Origin: Daejeonia sp002484105
GTDB lineage: Bacteria > Bacteroidota > Bacteroidia > Flavobacteriales > Weeksellaceae
NCBI RefSeq assembly: GCF_051175565.1
Contig: NZ_CP195105.1
Coordinates: 1,984,001-2,048,000, forward strand
Length of the DNA stretch: 64,000 nt
Reading direction: 5' to 3'
The position numbers and the translations under genes are program-made. Positions 41,721-50,483 of the stretch are shown here, in pieces; within the stretch, counting starts at the first letter, position 1; each line of letters opens with the position of its first letter. The notes below the pieces were generated by a model, which saw only the letters and a program-made list of their open reading frames with translations, was not told where the DNA came from and ran no database searches.

Positions 41721-42184
41721 TAGGGCTTTCCTGAAAGTATTTGGTGGGCACGGTAGAATTGTTCGACGATGAAGAGCCTTACCATCTGATGGGTAAATGT
41801 CATTCTGGAAAGGGAAATTTTTTCCTGAGCCTTCTGGTAAATTTCTTCAGAGAATCCGTAGGCGCCTCCAATCAGGAAGTTGATTCTTTTAATAGAAGAA
41901 TTCATCATCTGCCTGTCGAGTTTTGAGGCAAATTCGCGGCTCGTATACTGTTTTCCTTTTTCATCGAGCAGAATGTTCCAGTCTCCGGGTTCCAGGTGCT
42001 GAAGAAATAATCTGCCTTCTTCCTTTTTGAAATGATCAGCGGTACTGTTTTTGGAAGATTTCACGTCCGGAAGTTCCGTCATTTCAAAATTCCAGTGTTT
42101 CGGAAGACGTGGGAGATAGTAGGAAATCAGGTTTCTGATCTCTTTGTCGTCCGTTTTTCCGATACAGATCAAATTCATTCTCAT
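41708..42184 (-). CDS. rlmH: 23S rRNA (pseudouridine1915-N3)-methyltransferase
   Basis: 158 aa, SPOUT-class methyltransferase that modifies pseudouridine 1915 in helix 69 of 23S rRNA. The SAM-binding knot is INFLIGGAYGFSEEI, and the conserved C-terminal MTFTHQMVRLFIVEQFYRA ends in LSGKPYHND. A much longer open frame continues upstream across yihY, but family N-termini (MRxxLxCIGKT) and the TATATTTG at 42202-42209 fix the start at 42184 or 42178. Confidence 0.95.
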   Translation of the reverse strand: MRMNLICIGKTDDKEIRNLISYYLPRLPKHWNFEMTELPDVKSSKNSTADHFKKEEGRLFLQHLEPGDWNILLDEKGKQYTSREFASKLDRQMMNSSIKRINFLIGGAYGFSEEIYQKAQEKISLSRMTFTHQMVRLFIVEQFYRAHQILSGKPYHND

Positions 42185-42188
42185 TTCA

Positions 42189-42196
42189 TATCTTTG
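42189..42196 (+). promoter_or_regulatory. -7 promoter element of yihY, facing the rlmH promoter
   Basis: TATCTTTG, a perfect TAnnTTTG, 19 bp before the yihY ATG. It lies within the predicted 5' leader of rlmH. Confidence 0.55.
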
Positions 42197-42201
42197 TCCT
42201 G

Positions 42202-42209
42202 CAAATATA
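42202..42209 (-). promoter_or_regulatory. -7 promoter element of rlmH, facing the yihY promoter
   Basis: Reads TATATTTG on the minus strand, a perfect TAnnTTTG, 18 bp before the rlmH ATG at 42184. It lies within the predicted 5' leader of yihY, 5 bp from the opposing element. Confidence 0.55.
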
Positions 42210-42214
42210 GCTGA

Positions 42215-43183
42215 ATGACACTGAAATCTCCCAGACTGCTCGCAAAATTCCGTAAATTTCTTGATGGCATTTATATACCGTTTCTGGGAATATCGCTCTA
42301 TAAAATGTTTGAAATCTATGGCGAAGGTGTATTCAAAAACCAGTTGGGGAAGCAGGCAGCAGGCATATCCTGGGCTTTTTTTCTGAGCCTTTTTCCCTTC
42401 ATCCTGTTCATGCTCTCGCTCTTGCCATATCTGCCCCATTACGACAAACTTCAGTTTTATATTTTTGATGTGCTGATGCCGCGGATTCTTCCCGCCAATA
42501 TCCTTGAAGATGTTACCGACTATATCCGGAGGGTGATTATTCCCAATCTCAGGAGTCTGAATAACCTGACGATTCTTTTTGCCCTGATTTTTGGTACCAA
42601 CGGCACACATTCCCTCATCAACGGTTTCAATGCCCATACCGATCTGAAACGCAGTTTTGTAAAGGAATATCTGATCTCCATGCTGGTTACCATTGCTTTT
42701 ACCACACTGATTATCCTTACTTTTCTCGGAATTTATTACAGTGAAGTGGTACTGAAGCTCTTTACGCCGACCTATGATATTTCGTGGTTCGTCAATAATC
42801 TTACGAAGATTATCGGATATTTTTCTTTTCCGGTTTTTTATTTTGTCCTGCTCACGCTTTTCTACTGGATTGGCTGCCTCAAAATCACTTCATGGAAACA
42901 AGCCGTTCCGGGTGCCATTCTGACGACGGTTCTTTTTATAATCCTCACCTACGGCTTTGCCTTTTATCTGAAACGTTTTGCCCGCTACAATGTCTTTTAC
43001 GGTTCCATCGGTTCCATTATTATTGTGATGATCTGGATTAATATCAACATGATGCTGATCCTGCTGGGCAACGAACTGAACCTTGCCATCAAAAAAGTAC
43101 GTCTCGACAAAATGATAGCTGATGAAATGAAACTCGAAAGCGATCAGTTTCCGGATGAAATGCCCGAAGATGCCGGATCCTGA
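42215..43183 (+). CDS. YihY/BrkB-family inner-membrane protein
   Basis: 322 aa with six or so long hydrophobic segments, for example GISWAFFLSLFPFILFMLS and FYGSIGSIIIVMIWININMM, the latter followed by LLGNELN, a hallmark of the YihY/virulence factor BrkB family. The function is unknown; it was once misassigned as RNase BN. The C-terminal acidic tail (DEMKLESDQFPDEMPEDAG) overlaps the convergent nhaA by 40 bp. Confidence 0.9.
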   Translation: MTLKSPRLLAKFRKFLDGIYIPFLGISLYKMFEIYGEGVFKNQLGKQAAGISWAFFLSLFPFILFMLSLLPYLPHYDKLQFYIFDVLMPRILPANILEDVTDYIRRVIIPNLRSLNNLTILFALIFGTNGTHSLINGFNAHTDLKRSFVKEYLISMLVTIAFTTLIILTFLGIYYSEVVLKLFTPTYDISWFVNNLTKIIGYFSFPVFYFVLLTLFYWIGCLKITSWKQAVPGAILTTVLFIILTYGFAFYLKRFARYNVFYGSIGSIIIVMIWININMMLILLGNELNLAIKKVRLDKMIADEMKLESDQFPDEMPEDAGS

Positions 43184-44340
43184 TGTTTGGATGGAGTCCT
43201 TCTCAGCAGGATGTAACCGATAATTCCCGAACTCACGGAAGCAACGAGAATAGCAAATTTGGCTTCGGACTGAATATCTTCATTTCCTTTAAATGAAAGT
43301 ATAGCAATGAAAACAGACATTGTAAAACCAATTCCTGCCAGAAATCCGGCTCCAATCATATGATGCCAGCGGCTGTAGGTGGGAAGTCCGCTGATACCTG
43401 CTTTGACAGCAATAAAAGAAAACAGATTAATCCCGATGACCTTTCCGAAAACAAGTCCCATAATGATGCCCATACCGAAAGAAGAAAAAAGCCCGTCTAC
43501 CATTCCCTCGCGGAACAGAATGTTGGTATTGGCAAGCGCAAAGAGCGGCATAATCAGAAAATTGACCGGAAGATGAAGTCTTTGTTCCAGTTTTTCCAAA
43601 GGAGAAATTTCGGTTTCAGAAAAATTTGTCGGGATCGTAAATGCCAGCAAAACTCCTGCAATGGTCGCATGAATACCGGAATGATGCATGCAATACCACA
43701 AAACCATGCCGGGAAGCAGATAGAAAATATGCTTTTTGACATTCAAAACATTCAGAAGAACCAATACAAGCATGATAGCCGCTGCACCTGCCAGATAGCT
43801 CCAGTGGATGGTTCCGGTATAGAAAAAAGCAATCACTGCAATGGCTCCCAGATCGTCTGCAATAGCCAGTGCAGCCAGAAAAATCTTGATCGAAGCGGGA
43901 ACTTTGTTTCCCAGCATGGAGACTATGGCCAGCGAAAAGGCAATGTCTGTAGCCATTGGGATTCCCCAGCCTTTGGCGTAAGGCGTTCCGGAATTGAAAA
44001 CAGTATAAATAAGTGCGGGAACCAGCATACCTCCCAGAGCAGCGATCACGGGTAATGATGCACTACGAAAGGTAGAAAGCTCACCTTCCACAATTTCACG
44101 TTTGATTTCCAGCCCGACGAGAAGAAAAAATATCGCCATCAGTCCATCGTTAATCCAAATGCTGAGCGGATATTTCAAGTGAAAAAAATCTGTGCCCAGC
44201 TGTCGGTCAAGAAGATTCTGGAAACTTTCTCCCAATGAGGAATTGGCAATCAGAAGTGAAGCAAAAACACAAATCATCAGGAGGATGCCTGACGATTGCG
44301 AACTGTTGAAAAATCTGTTGAAGTATTTGGTTAGAATCAT
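43144..44340 (-). CDS. nhaA: Na+/H+ antiporter NhaA
   Basis: 398-aa inner-membrane antiporter, about 12 hydrophobic helices. The ion-binding aspartates lie in LAIADDLGAIAVIAFFY, and GWGIPMATDIAFSLAIVSMLG precedes them. SSGILLMICVFASLLIANS is the first helix. Its ATG lies inside the first copy of a perfect tandem repeat (44317-44380), so an in-frame-looking start region is duplicated upstream. The C-terminal tail overlaps yihY by 40 bp. It is 41 bp downstream of the RelA/SpoT gene, probably in the same transcript. Confidence 0.95.
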   Translation of the reverse strand: MILTKYFNRFFNSSQSSGILLMICVFASLLIANSSLGESFQNLLDRQLGTDFFHLKYPLSIWINDGLMAIFFLLVGLEIKREIVEGELSTFRSASLPVIAALGGMLVPALIYTVFNSGTPYAKGWGIPMATDIAFSLAIVSMLGNKVPASIKIFLAALAIADDLGAIAVIAFFYTGTIHWSYLAGAAAIMLVLVLLNVLNVKKHIFYLLPGMVLWYCMHHSGIHATIAGVLLAFTIPTNFSETEISPLEKLEQRLHLPVNFLIMPLFALANTNILFREGMVDGLFSSFGMGIIMGLVFGKVIGINLFSFIAVKAGISGLPTYSRWHHMIGAGFLAGIGFTMSVFIAILSFKGNEDIQSEAKFAILVASVSSGIIGYILLRRTPSKHQDPASSGISSGN

Positions 44341-44380
44341 TTATTGTAGTTGAAGTATTTGGTTAGAATCATTTATTGTA
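44317..44380 (-). repeat. Perfect 32-bp tandem duplication across the nhaA start
   Basis: Positions 44317-44348 and 44349-44380 are identical. Each copy contains the minus-strand start codon and the first eight codons of nhaA (MILTKYFN). The duplication fills almost the whole gap to the RelA/SpoT stop codon at 44382. Confidence 0.95.
44337..44372 (-). other. Upstream mini-ORF created by the tandem duplication, coupled to nhaA
   Basis: ATG at 44372 opens MILTKYFNYNK (11 codons) and ends in TGA at 44339-44337, which overlaps the nhaA ATG (44340-44338) as ATGA. The first eight residues duplicate the nhaA N-terminus. Ribosomes starting at the upstream copy would stop and could restart on nhaA. 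Whether it is translated is not known. Confidence 0.5.
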
Positions 44381-44381
44381 C

Positions 44382-46586
44382 TTAAAGTCTGCGGATTTTT
44401 GATACACCATTGATGAGTTTCAGCTGCTTGAAAGTTTCTTCCAGCTGGCTTTTATTTTTGACTTCAAGAGCAATGGTTCCGGTAAAAATACCGTTATTGG
44501 AGGCTATTGACATACTTTTCATATCAATGTTCATCGCGTTGGAAATCACCTGTGTGATATCGTTGATCATGCCCAGACGATCTATACCTTCAATCTCAAT
44601 TTTGATACGGTTTTTGAAGCTTTCGGCATTTACCCATTTTGCCGGGATCACGCGATAGGCATATTGTGCCCTCAGGTTGATGGCGTTGGGGCAGTTTTCG
44701 TTGTGTACCTTTATTCCTTCCGAAATGGTGATGAAACCAAAAATTTTGTCACCCGGCAGCACATTGCAGCATTTGGCAAAAGTATAGCTGAGTTTTTCTT
44801 CATCTTTACCAAATACAATCATATCGAGGTTAGAATCGGCCTGCTCGTCAAAAACCGTATTCTTTGCCGGCGATTTCCGGAAACGCGACAGCAGGTTGTT
44901 GATGACGTTTTTGCTTTCAACATATTTTCGGATGCTGGCTGCATCAAGACTTCCGTCCTGAAACCCGAGAAAGAGCTCCTGAGAGGTTTTCAGACCGAAA
45001 AATTTCTGCATTTTGTTTACTTCTTCATCATTGAAGTTGAGCTTGGCATGGCGCAGTTTTCTCTGCAATACTTCTTTTCCTTCCTGCACAAGCGCACTTT
45101 TTTCAGAGTTCAGGAAGTTTTTGATTTTTGATTTGGACTTGGATGTTACCACAAAATCCAGCCAGTCGGCTTTCGGTTTCTGATTCTGTGACGAGAGAAT
45201 ATCTACCTGATCCCCGTTCTGCAAAACATACGAAATAGGCACCAGTTTTCCGTTCACTTTGGCACCCAGACATTTCATTCCGAGATCAGAATGAACGGAA
45301 AATGCAAAATCCAGTGCGGTGGAATTCTTCGGCAGGATTTTTATTTCTCCCCTTGGCGTGAAGACGAAAACCTCTTTAGAATACAGGTTCAGTTTGATAT
45401 TGTCAAGAAAATCGTTGGTGGAGTAGGACTGCTGGTTTTCCAGCACTTCGCGGATCTCGCGGATCCATTTTTCAAAATTTCTGTCGTCGGAATTTCCGCG
45501 GAATCCTTCTTTGTACTTATAATGTGCAGCAACGCCTTTTTCAGCAATATCGTCCATTCTTTCGGAGCGGATCTGTACTTCAATCCACTTTTTATCTGGC
45601 CCGAGGACGGTAAGGTGAAGGCTTTCGTAGCCGGTTGCCCTTGGTTGCGTAATCCAGTCGCGCATTCGGGAAGGGTTGCTGTGGTAGAGGTCGGTAACGA
45701 TGGAATAAATTTTCCATGCGAGGAATTTTTCGTTCCGCGCATCCGATTTATAGATGATGCGGATGGCGTAGTTGTCGTAGACTTCTTCAAAAGGGATGCC
45801 TTGTTTCAGCATTTTTCGGTAGATGGAAGATATGGCTTTTGCACGGCCTTTTATTGTAAAGTTGATGCCTTCTTCGTTCAGCTGTTCGGAGACTTCTTTT
45901 TTGAATTCTTCTACATATTTCTCGCGCTGCTCCTTTGCCAGCTCGAGTTTCCGGATGATATCCCAGTATACTTCCGGATTGTTGTATTTAAGCGAAAGGT
46001 CTTCCAACTCGGATTTGATGTTGTAGAGACCCAGCCGGTGTGCCATAGGAGCGTAGATGTAGACCGTTTCGGAAGCAATTTTTTTCTGTTTTTCCGGTGC
46101 CATGCTCTCAAGGGTTCTCATGTTGTGGAGGCGGTCGGCAATCTTGATCAGAATGACGCGGAAATCTTCCGACAGGGTAAGCAGAAGTTTTCTGTAGTTT
46201 TCCGACTGTGCGGAGACATTCTGGTTGGTCATGACGGAGATTTTGGTCAGGCCGTTCACGATATTGGCAATCTTCTCACCGAATATTTTTTTGATGTCTT
46301 CGTAGGTGTAGTCCGAGTCTTCAATGACATCATGCAGCAACGCAGCGGCGATGGATGTAGCGCCAAGACCGATTTCTTCTGCAACAATTTTTGCCACCGC
46401 GATAGGGTGGTAGATATAAGGCTCGCCGGATTTCCTTCTCTGGTCTTTGTGTGCATCCAGGGCAACATCAAAGGCTTTGCGTATCAGTTTGTTGTTTTCT
46501 TCATCAAGCGTACGGTAGGTGTTGGATATCAGATCTTTGTATCGGGCGAGGATTTCTTTGTTTTCCTGTTCAGTATCGTAAACCAT
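44382..46586 (-). CDS. Bifunctional (p)ppGpp synthetase/hydrolase, RelA/SpoT family
   Basis: 734-aa stringent-response enzyme. The N-terminal HD hydrolase domain has GEPYIYHPIAVA and ALLHDVIEDSDYTYED (His85-Asp86 in LLHDVIED), followed by DRLHNMRTL, so hydrolysis is likely retained. The synthetase domain (about 240-350) has GRAKAISSIYRKM and RATGYESLHLTV. A TGS domain (about 395-455: VFVFTPRGEIKILP) and a C-terminal ACT domain (about 660-734) follow. ATG 46586 is chosen over the longer frame from 46619 by family N-termini. nhaA follows on the same strand. Confidence 0.94.
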   Translation of the reverse strand: MVYDTEQENKEILARYKDLISNTYRTLDEENNKLIRKAFDVALDAHKDQRRKSGEPYIYHPIAVAKIVAEEIGLGATSIAAALLHDVIEDSDYTYEDIKKIFGEKIANIVNGLTKISVMTNQNVSAQSENYRKLLLTLSEDFRVILIKIADRLHNMRTLESMAPEKQKKIASETVYIYAPMAHRLGLYNIKSELEDLSLKYNNPEVYWDIIRKLELAKEQREKYVEEFKKEVSEQLNEEGINFTIKGRAKAISSIYRKMLKQGIPFEEVYDNYAIRIIYKSDARNEKFLAWKIYSIVTDLYHSNPSRMRDWITQPRATGYESLHLTVLGPDKKWIEVQIRSERMDDIAEKGVAAHYKYKEGFRGNSDDRNFEKWIREIREVLENQQSYSTNDFLDNIKLNLYSKEVFVFTPRGEIKILPKNSTALDFAFSVHSDLGMKCLGAKVNGKLVPISYVLQNGDQVDILSSQNQKPKADWLDFVVTSKSKSKIKNFLNSEKSALVQEGKEVLQRKLRHAKLNFNDEEVNKMQKFFGLKTSQELFLGFQDGSLDAASIRKYVESKNVINNLLSRFRKSPAKNTVFDEQADSNLDMIVFGKDEEKLSYTFAKCCNVLPGDKIFGFITISEGIKVHNENCPNAINLRAQYAYRVIPAKWVNAESFKNRIKIEIEGIDRLGMINDITQVISNAMNIDMKSMSIASNNGIFTGTIALEVKNKSQLEETFKQLKLINGVSKIRRL

Positions 46587-46681
46587 TGTTTTTTGTGCTT
46601 TCCTAATACGAATATACAAATATTAACCCTATTTTTCTGAACAATATCCTAAAATGTTTTGTCAAAACTCGCAGGATTTTA

Positions 46682-46689
46682 TATTTTTG
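46682..46689 (+). promoter_or_regulatory. -7 promoter element of the OmpA-like lipoprotein
   Basis: TATTTTTG, a perfect TAnnTTTG, with TTTTG near 46657-46661 at suitable distance as -33. The start codon is 20 bp downstream. Confidence 0.6.
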
Positions 46690-46708
46690 AAGCATTAAAT
46701 AAACCGTA

Positions 46709-47353
46709 ATGAAAAAAGTATTATTAGGTATTTCTATAGCATTGCTGGCTGTAAGCTGTAAAAAAGTGGCTGATGGCAGCAACAAAGGCCGTCTGAAACT
46801 GGAAACCGGAGTGGAACGTTATGATGACGATGCACAGGGTGGCAGCCATGCTTCCGGCACAATCGCAGATGCCCATGCGCCTCTCGTTGAAATTGACCTG
46901 AATGGTGTGATGCTGAAAGGAAAGAAAAGTGGAATGGAAGAGCAACTGATCGGCTTTCTGAAATCCGGTGCCTACAACCATGCCGCAGATGACAGTGCAT
47001 TGAAAGCCAAATGGTTTGATTTTGACAATATTACCTTCAAAACGGGGTCTTCCGACCAACTGGAAGCGGGTTCTGATGTTCAGTTGAAAAACCTCGCGGA
47101 AATTCTCAAAGCTTATCCCGAAGCAAAAATCAAAATCGGAGGCTATACTGACAAAACCGGAAATGAGGAAGTGAACAGAAAGATCTCTCAGGCAAGAGCG
47201 CTGTTCATCAAATCCCAACTCGAAAAACTTGGAACCGGTGCTCAGGTGGTTTCTGCAGAAGGCTACGGAAGCGAATTTGCTGCCGTCCCCGCAACCGCCA
47301 GCGATACCGAAAGAGCCAAAGACAGAAGAATGGCTGTGCGTTTTACCAAGTAA
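46709..47353 (+). CDS. OmpA-family lipoprotein
   Basis: 214 aa. The signal peptide MKKVLLGISIALLAVSC has a lipobox ending at Cys17. The C-terminal OmpA domain (about 105-214) has FDFDNITFKTGSSDQLEAGS, IKIGGYTDKTGNEEVNRKIS and AKDRRMAVRFTK, the peptidoglycan-binding fold. It probably links the outer membrane to the cell wall. It has its own promoter and terminator, so it is monocistronic. Confidence 0.92.
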   Translation: MKKVLLGISIALLAVSCKKVADGSNKGRLKLETGVERYDDDAQGGSHASGTIADAHAPLVEIDLNGVMLKGKKSGMEEQLIGFLKSGAYNHAADDSALKAKWFDFDNITFKTGSSDQLEAGSDVQLKNLAEILKAYPEAKIKIGGYTDKTGNEEVNRKISQARALFIKSQLEKLGTGAQVVSAEGYGSEFAAVPATASDTERAKDRRMAVRFTK

Positions 47354-47378
47354 ATGATTTGTAGAATATATCAATTCA

Positions 47379-47405
47379 ATGTCTTGCTTTGGCAGGACAT
47401 TTTTT
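47379..47405 (+). terminator. Rho-independent terminator after the OmpA-like gene
   Basis: ATGTCTTGC (47379-47387) pairs with GCAGGACAT (47392-47400, one wobble) around a 4-nt loop, followed by T residues. Confidence 0.75.
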
Positions 47406-47433
47406 ATTAAATTTATATCAAAAGATACACACA

Positions 47434-48813
47434 ATGCAAAAAACTTTAGATTACATCCAGACCCACAGACAGAGATTTGTAGAAGAACTGTTTGAATTGT
47501 TGCGGATTCCTTCCATTTCTGCTGATCCTGCTTATAAAGATGATGTGCTGAAATGCGCCGGTAAAGTGGCAGATTACCTCAGGGAAGCTGGCGCTGATAA
47601 TGTTGAAGTATGCCCCACCAAGGGAAATCCTATCGTCTATGGAGACAAAATCATCAGTGCTGAACTTCCCACTGTTCTGGTATATGGACACTATGATGTG
47701 CAGCCAGCAGATCCTATTGAGCTATGGAACCGGCCTCCTTTTGAACCTTATATTGAGAAAACCCCGCTGCATCCTGACGGCGCAATCTTTGCACGTGGCT
47801 CGGCAGACGACAAAGGGCAGTTTTTTATGCACCTGAAAGCATTTGAAGCCATGATGGCTACCGGAACACTTACCTGCAATGTGAAATTTATTCTGGAAGG
47901 GGAAGAAGAGGTAGGATCTGTGAGCCTCGGAGGATTTGTGGAAGAAAACCGAGAAAAACTCTCCTGCGACTGCATTCTGATTTCCGATACACATATCTAT
48001 TCTTTAGAACAACCTACTGTAACTACGGGTCTGCGCGGATTAAGTTATGTTGAGGTGGAAGTGGAAGGCCCCAATCGGGATCTCCATTCCGGACTTTATG
48101 GCGGTGCCGTACCCAACCCAATCCATGTCCTAAGCCGTATGATTGCGCAGCTTATTGATGATAAAGGGCATATAACGGTAGATGGATTCTATGATAATGT
48201 GGAAATTGTTTCGGCAGAAGAAAGAGACGAAATGGCCAAACTAAAAGACAATCCGGAAGCGTTTAGTAAATCGATTGGCCTGAAAGGTACTGAAGGAGAA
48301 GAAGGCTATACTACGCTTGAGAGAACCTCCATCCGCCCAACACTCGATGCCAACGGTATTTGGGGTGGGTATATTGGTGAAGGTGCCAAGACGGTAATCC
48401 CTTCCAAAGCATTTGCGAAAATTTCAATGAGGCTGGTTCCGTACCAGACACCTGAAGAAATTACTGGAAAATTCAGAAGCTATTTTGAAAAAATTGCACC
48501 TGACAATGTGCGTGTTAAAGTAACGCCACATCATGGAGGTATGCCTTATGTATTACCAATAGACACAAAAGAGTTCAAAGCTGCAAAGCAGGCAATGGAG
48601 GAAGCCTTCGGGAAAGAAGTGCTTCCGTACCGAAGCGGAGGCAGTATCCCAATTACTTCCATGTTTGAGAAGGTCTTGGGAGCAAAATCTGTACTGATGG
48701 GTTTTGGACTGGATTCGGATGCGATCCATTCACCTAATGAACATTACGGGTTGTATAATTTTTATAAAGGAATAGAGAGTATTCCGCTGTTTTTTGCATA
48801 TTATTCAAAGTAG
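47434..48813 (+). CDS. M20-family dipeptidase
   Basis: 459 aa, di-zinc cytoplasmic peptidase. Zinc ligands appear in VYGHYDVQPADP (His, Asp), ARGSADDKGQFFMHL, LEGEEEVGS (catalytic and bridging Glu), and a late His in DAIHSPNEHYGLYNF. The lid domain carries GLRGLSYVEVEVEGPNRDLHSGLYGG, typical of the carnosinase-like CNDP/DUG1 group that cleaves a broad range of dipeptides. The frame extends 45 nt upstream into the terminator, so ATG 47434 is preferred. A strong terminator follows. Confidence 0.93.
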   Translation: MQKTLDYIQTHRQRFVEELFELLRIPSISADPAYKDDVLKCAGKVADYLREAGADNVEVCPTKGNPIVYGDKIISAELPTVLVYGHYDVQPADPIELWNRPPFEPYIEKTPLHPDGAIFARGSADDKGQFFMHLKAFEAMMATGTLTCNVKFILEGEEEVGSVSLGGFVEENREKLSCDCILISDTHIYSLEQPTVTTGLRGLSYVEVEVEGPNRDLHSGLYGGAVPNPIHVLSRMIAQLIDDKGHITVDGFYDNVEIVSAEERDEMAKLKDNPEAFSKSIGLKGTEGEEGYTTLERTSIRPTLDANGIWGGYIGEGAKTVIPSKAFAKISMRLVPYQTPEEITGKFRSYFEKIAPDNVRVKVTPHHGGMPYVLPIDTKEFKAAKQAMEEAFGKEVLPYRSGGSIPITSMFEKVLGAKSVLMGFGLDSDAIHSPNEHYGLYNFYKGIESIPLFFAYYSK

Positions 48814-48850
48814 AGTTCTTAAAGTTTGATAAGTTGTGATAAAATTTGTT

Positions 48851-48880
48851 AAAGCGTCCCGGATTTGGGACGCTTTTTTT
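48851..48880 (+). terminator. Rho-independent terminator after the dipeptidase
   Basis: AAGCGTCCC (48852-48860) and GGGACGCTT (48867-48875) form a perfect 9-bp stem with a 6-nt loop and a T-run. Confidence 0.85.
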
Positions 48881-48902
48881 ATCTTTAGAAAAATCAGTTT
48901 TT

Positions 48903-49607
48903 ATGAACAAAAAAACAGTATACATTACAGGTGGAGCCGTTGGTATAGGATATGGTATTGCAGAAGTCTTACTGAAAAACGGCTTTCAGGTTGCCATCAG
49001 TGGAAGAAATCAGCAAAAAATTGAGCAAGCCGTCCGGCAGTTGAAAAAAATTTCAGACCAAGTGATGGGTATTCGCTCTGATGTACGGGATTTCGAAGAC
49101 GAGAAAAAAGCAGTTGAAAAGATCATAAGTGTTTTTGGAAAGGTTGATGTGGTAGTTGCCAATGCCGGACTCGGTATTTTCAAACCGATTGATGAAATGG
49201 AAACTGATGAATGGCAGCAGATGATAGATACCAACCTCACCGGCGTATTCCATACTCTGAAGGCCTCTGTGGAACAGCTCAAAAACCATAAAGGATATTT
49301 TATTAGCATTGCAAGTCTGGCAGGTGTAAATTTCTTCGCAAAAGGTGCCGGATACAATGCCTCAAAATTTGGAGTTGTAGGATTTACTCAGGCTGCTATG
49401 CTGGATCTGCGGCAGTATGATGTCAAGACAACCGTGATTCTTCCCGGATCAGTTACTTCTCACTTTAACGGAAATATCCCCTCCGAAAAAGATTCCTGGA
49501 AAATAAATCCGGAGGACATCGGAACACTCGTTTTGGATATTCTGGCCATGAGTCCCAAAGTTTTGCCGAGTAAGATTGAAATAAGACCTTTAAAAACAGG
49601 CAATTAA
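48903..49607 (+). CDS. Short-chain dehydrogenase/reductase
   Basis: 234-aa Rossmann-fold NAD(P) oxidoreductase. The cofactor motif is TGGAVGIGYGIAE (TGxxxGxG), then NAGLGIFKPIDEM, the catalytic Ser in ISIASLAG, and YNASKFGV with Tyr and Lys. The substrate is unknown. The frame begins 57 nt upstream within the terminator hairpin, so ATG 48903 is used. A near-consensus -7 motif (TATCTTTA, 48880-48887) directly precedes it. etfB starts 99 bp downstream on the same strand. Confidence 0.9.
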   Translation: MNKKTVYITGGAVGIGYGIAEVLLKNGFQVAISGRNQQKIEQAVRQLKKISDQVMGIRSDVRDFEDEKKAVEKIISVFGKVDVVVANAGLGIFKPIDEMETDEWQQMIDTNLTGVFHTLKASVEQLKNHKGYFISIASLAGVNFFAKGAGYNASKFGVVGFTQAAMLDLRQYDVKTTVILPGSVTSHFNGNIPSEKDSWKINPEDIGTLVLDILAMSPKVLPSKIEIRPLKTGN

Positions 49608-49706
49608 ATATCTTATGTCCCGGATATTATTTTTTTTTGGATATTATGCATGCATAGTATTTTTATTTTTATATTTACCGAAATTCAAACTTCAAAAAAC
49701 AATTCA

Positions 49707-50453
49707 ATGAAAATATTAGTTTGTATCAGCAGTGTCCCGGACACAACATCCAAAATTAATTTCACAGCAGACAAATCTGCTTTCGACAAAACCGGAATCC
49801 AGTGGGTGATTAATCCTCTTGATGAATTTGCCTTAACCAGAGCTATACAACTTCAGGCCTCCGCCGGTGCAACAGTAACGGTTGTCAATGTCGGTACAGC
49901 CGAAACAGAACCTGTTATCCGGAAAGCGCTGGCCATTGGTGCTAACGAAGCCATACGTGTCAATACAGAACCAAAAGACAGCTTTTCTACAGCCAAAGAA
50001 ATTGCAGCGGTTGCACAGAACGGCGGTTATGATCTGATACTGTGCGGTAAAGAATCTCTTGATTATAACGGCGGAGCGGTTCCGGCCATGCTGGCACAGC
50101 TGCTCAATCTCCCTTTCGTTAATGCAGTAGTAGGGCTTGAAGTGAACGGAAACGAAGCCAATGCCATTCGCGAAATCGAAGGAGGTAAAGAAACTGTTTC
50201 TGTAAAACTTCCTGCCGTTATAGCCGGTCAGAAAGGACTTGTCGACGAAAAAGAACTTATCATTCCAAACATGCGTGGTATCATGTCAGCCCGTACAAAA
50301 CCTCTAACGGTTGCCGAGCCGGTTTCGGCAGAAGTGAAAGTAGATGCTGTCTCTTTCGATAGTGTTCCGGCAAGAGCCGCTGTCAAGCTGGTATCTCCGG
50401 ACAATCTGGACGAACTTGTACGTTTGCTTCACGAAGAAGCCAAAGTAATCTGA
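49707..50453 (+). CDS. etfB: Electron transfer flavoprotein beta subunit
   Basis: 248 aa. It starts MKILVCISSVPDTTSKINF and has INPLDEFALTRAIQL and the ETF-beta signature region around SLDYNGGAVPAMLAQLLNLPFV, ending in KQKGLVDEK-like and RTKPL segments. The beta subunit binds AMP and accepts electrons from acyl-CoA dehydrogenases. It is followed 30 bp later by etfA, forming the heterodimer. ATG 49707 is chosen over the frame start at 49650, whose extension is hydrophobic nonsense. Confidence 0.95.
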   Translation: MKILVCISSVPDTTSKINFTADKSAFDKTGIQWVINPLDEFALTRAIQLQASAGATVTVVNVGTAETEPVIRKALAIGANEAIRVNTEPKDSFSTAKEIAAVAQNGGYDLILCGKESLDYNGGAVPAMLAQLLNLPFVNAVVGLEVNGNEANAIREIEGGKETVSVKLPAVIAGQKGLVDEKELIIPNMRGIMSARTKPLTVAEPVSAEVKVDAVSFDSVPARAAVKLVSPDNLDELVRLLHEEAKVI

Positions 50454-50483
50454 TCTTTTTGTTTCATTTAAATTAAAAAAATT

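Noticed and set aside
42185..42637. N-terminal extension of rlmH by about 150 codons
   Set aside because: Antisense to yihY, not shared with RlmH proteins, and upstream of the predicted transcription start.
45291..46640. 449-codon plus-strand open frame
   Set aside because: Exactly antisense to the RelA/SpoT gene; the translation is Phe/Val-rich without family features.
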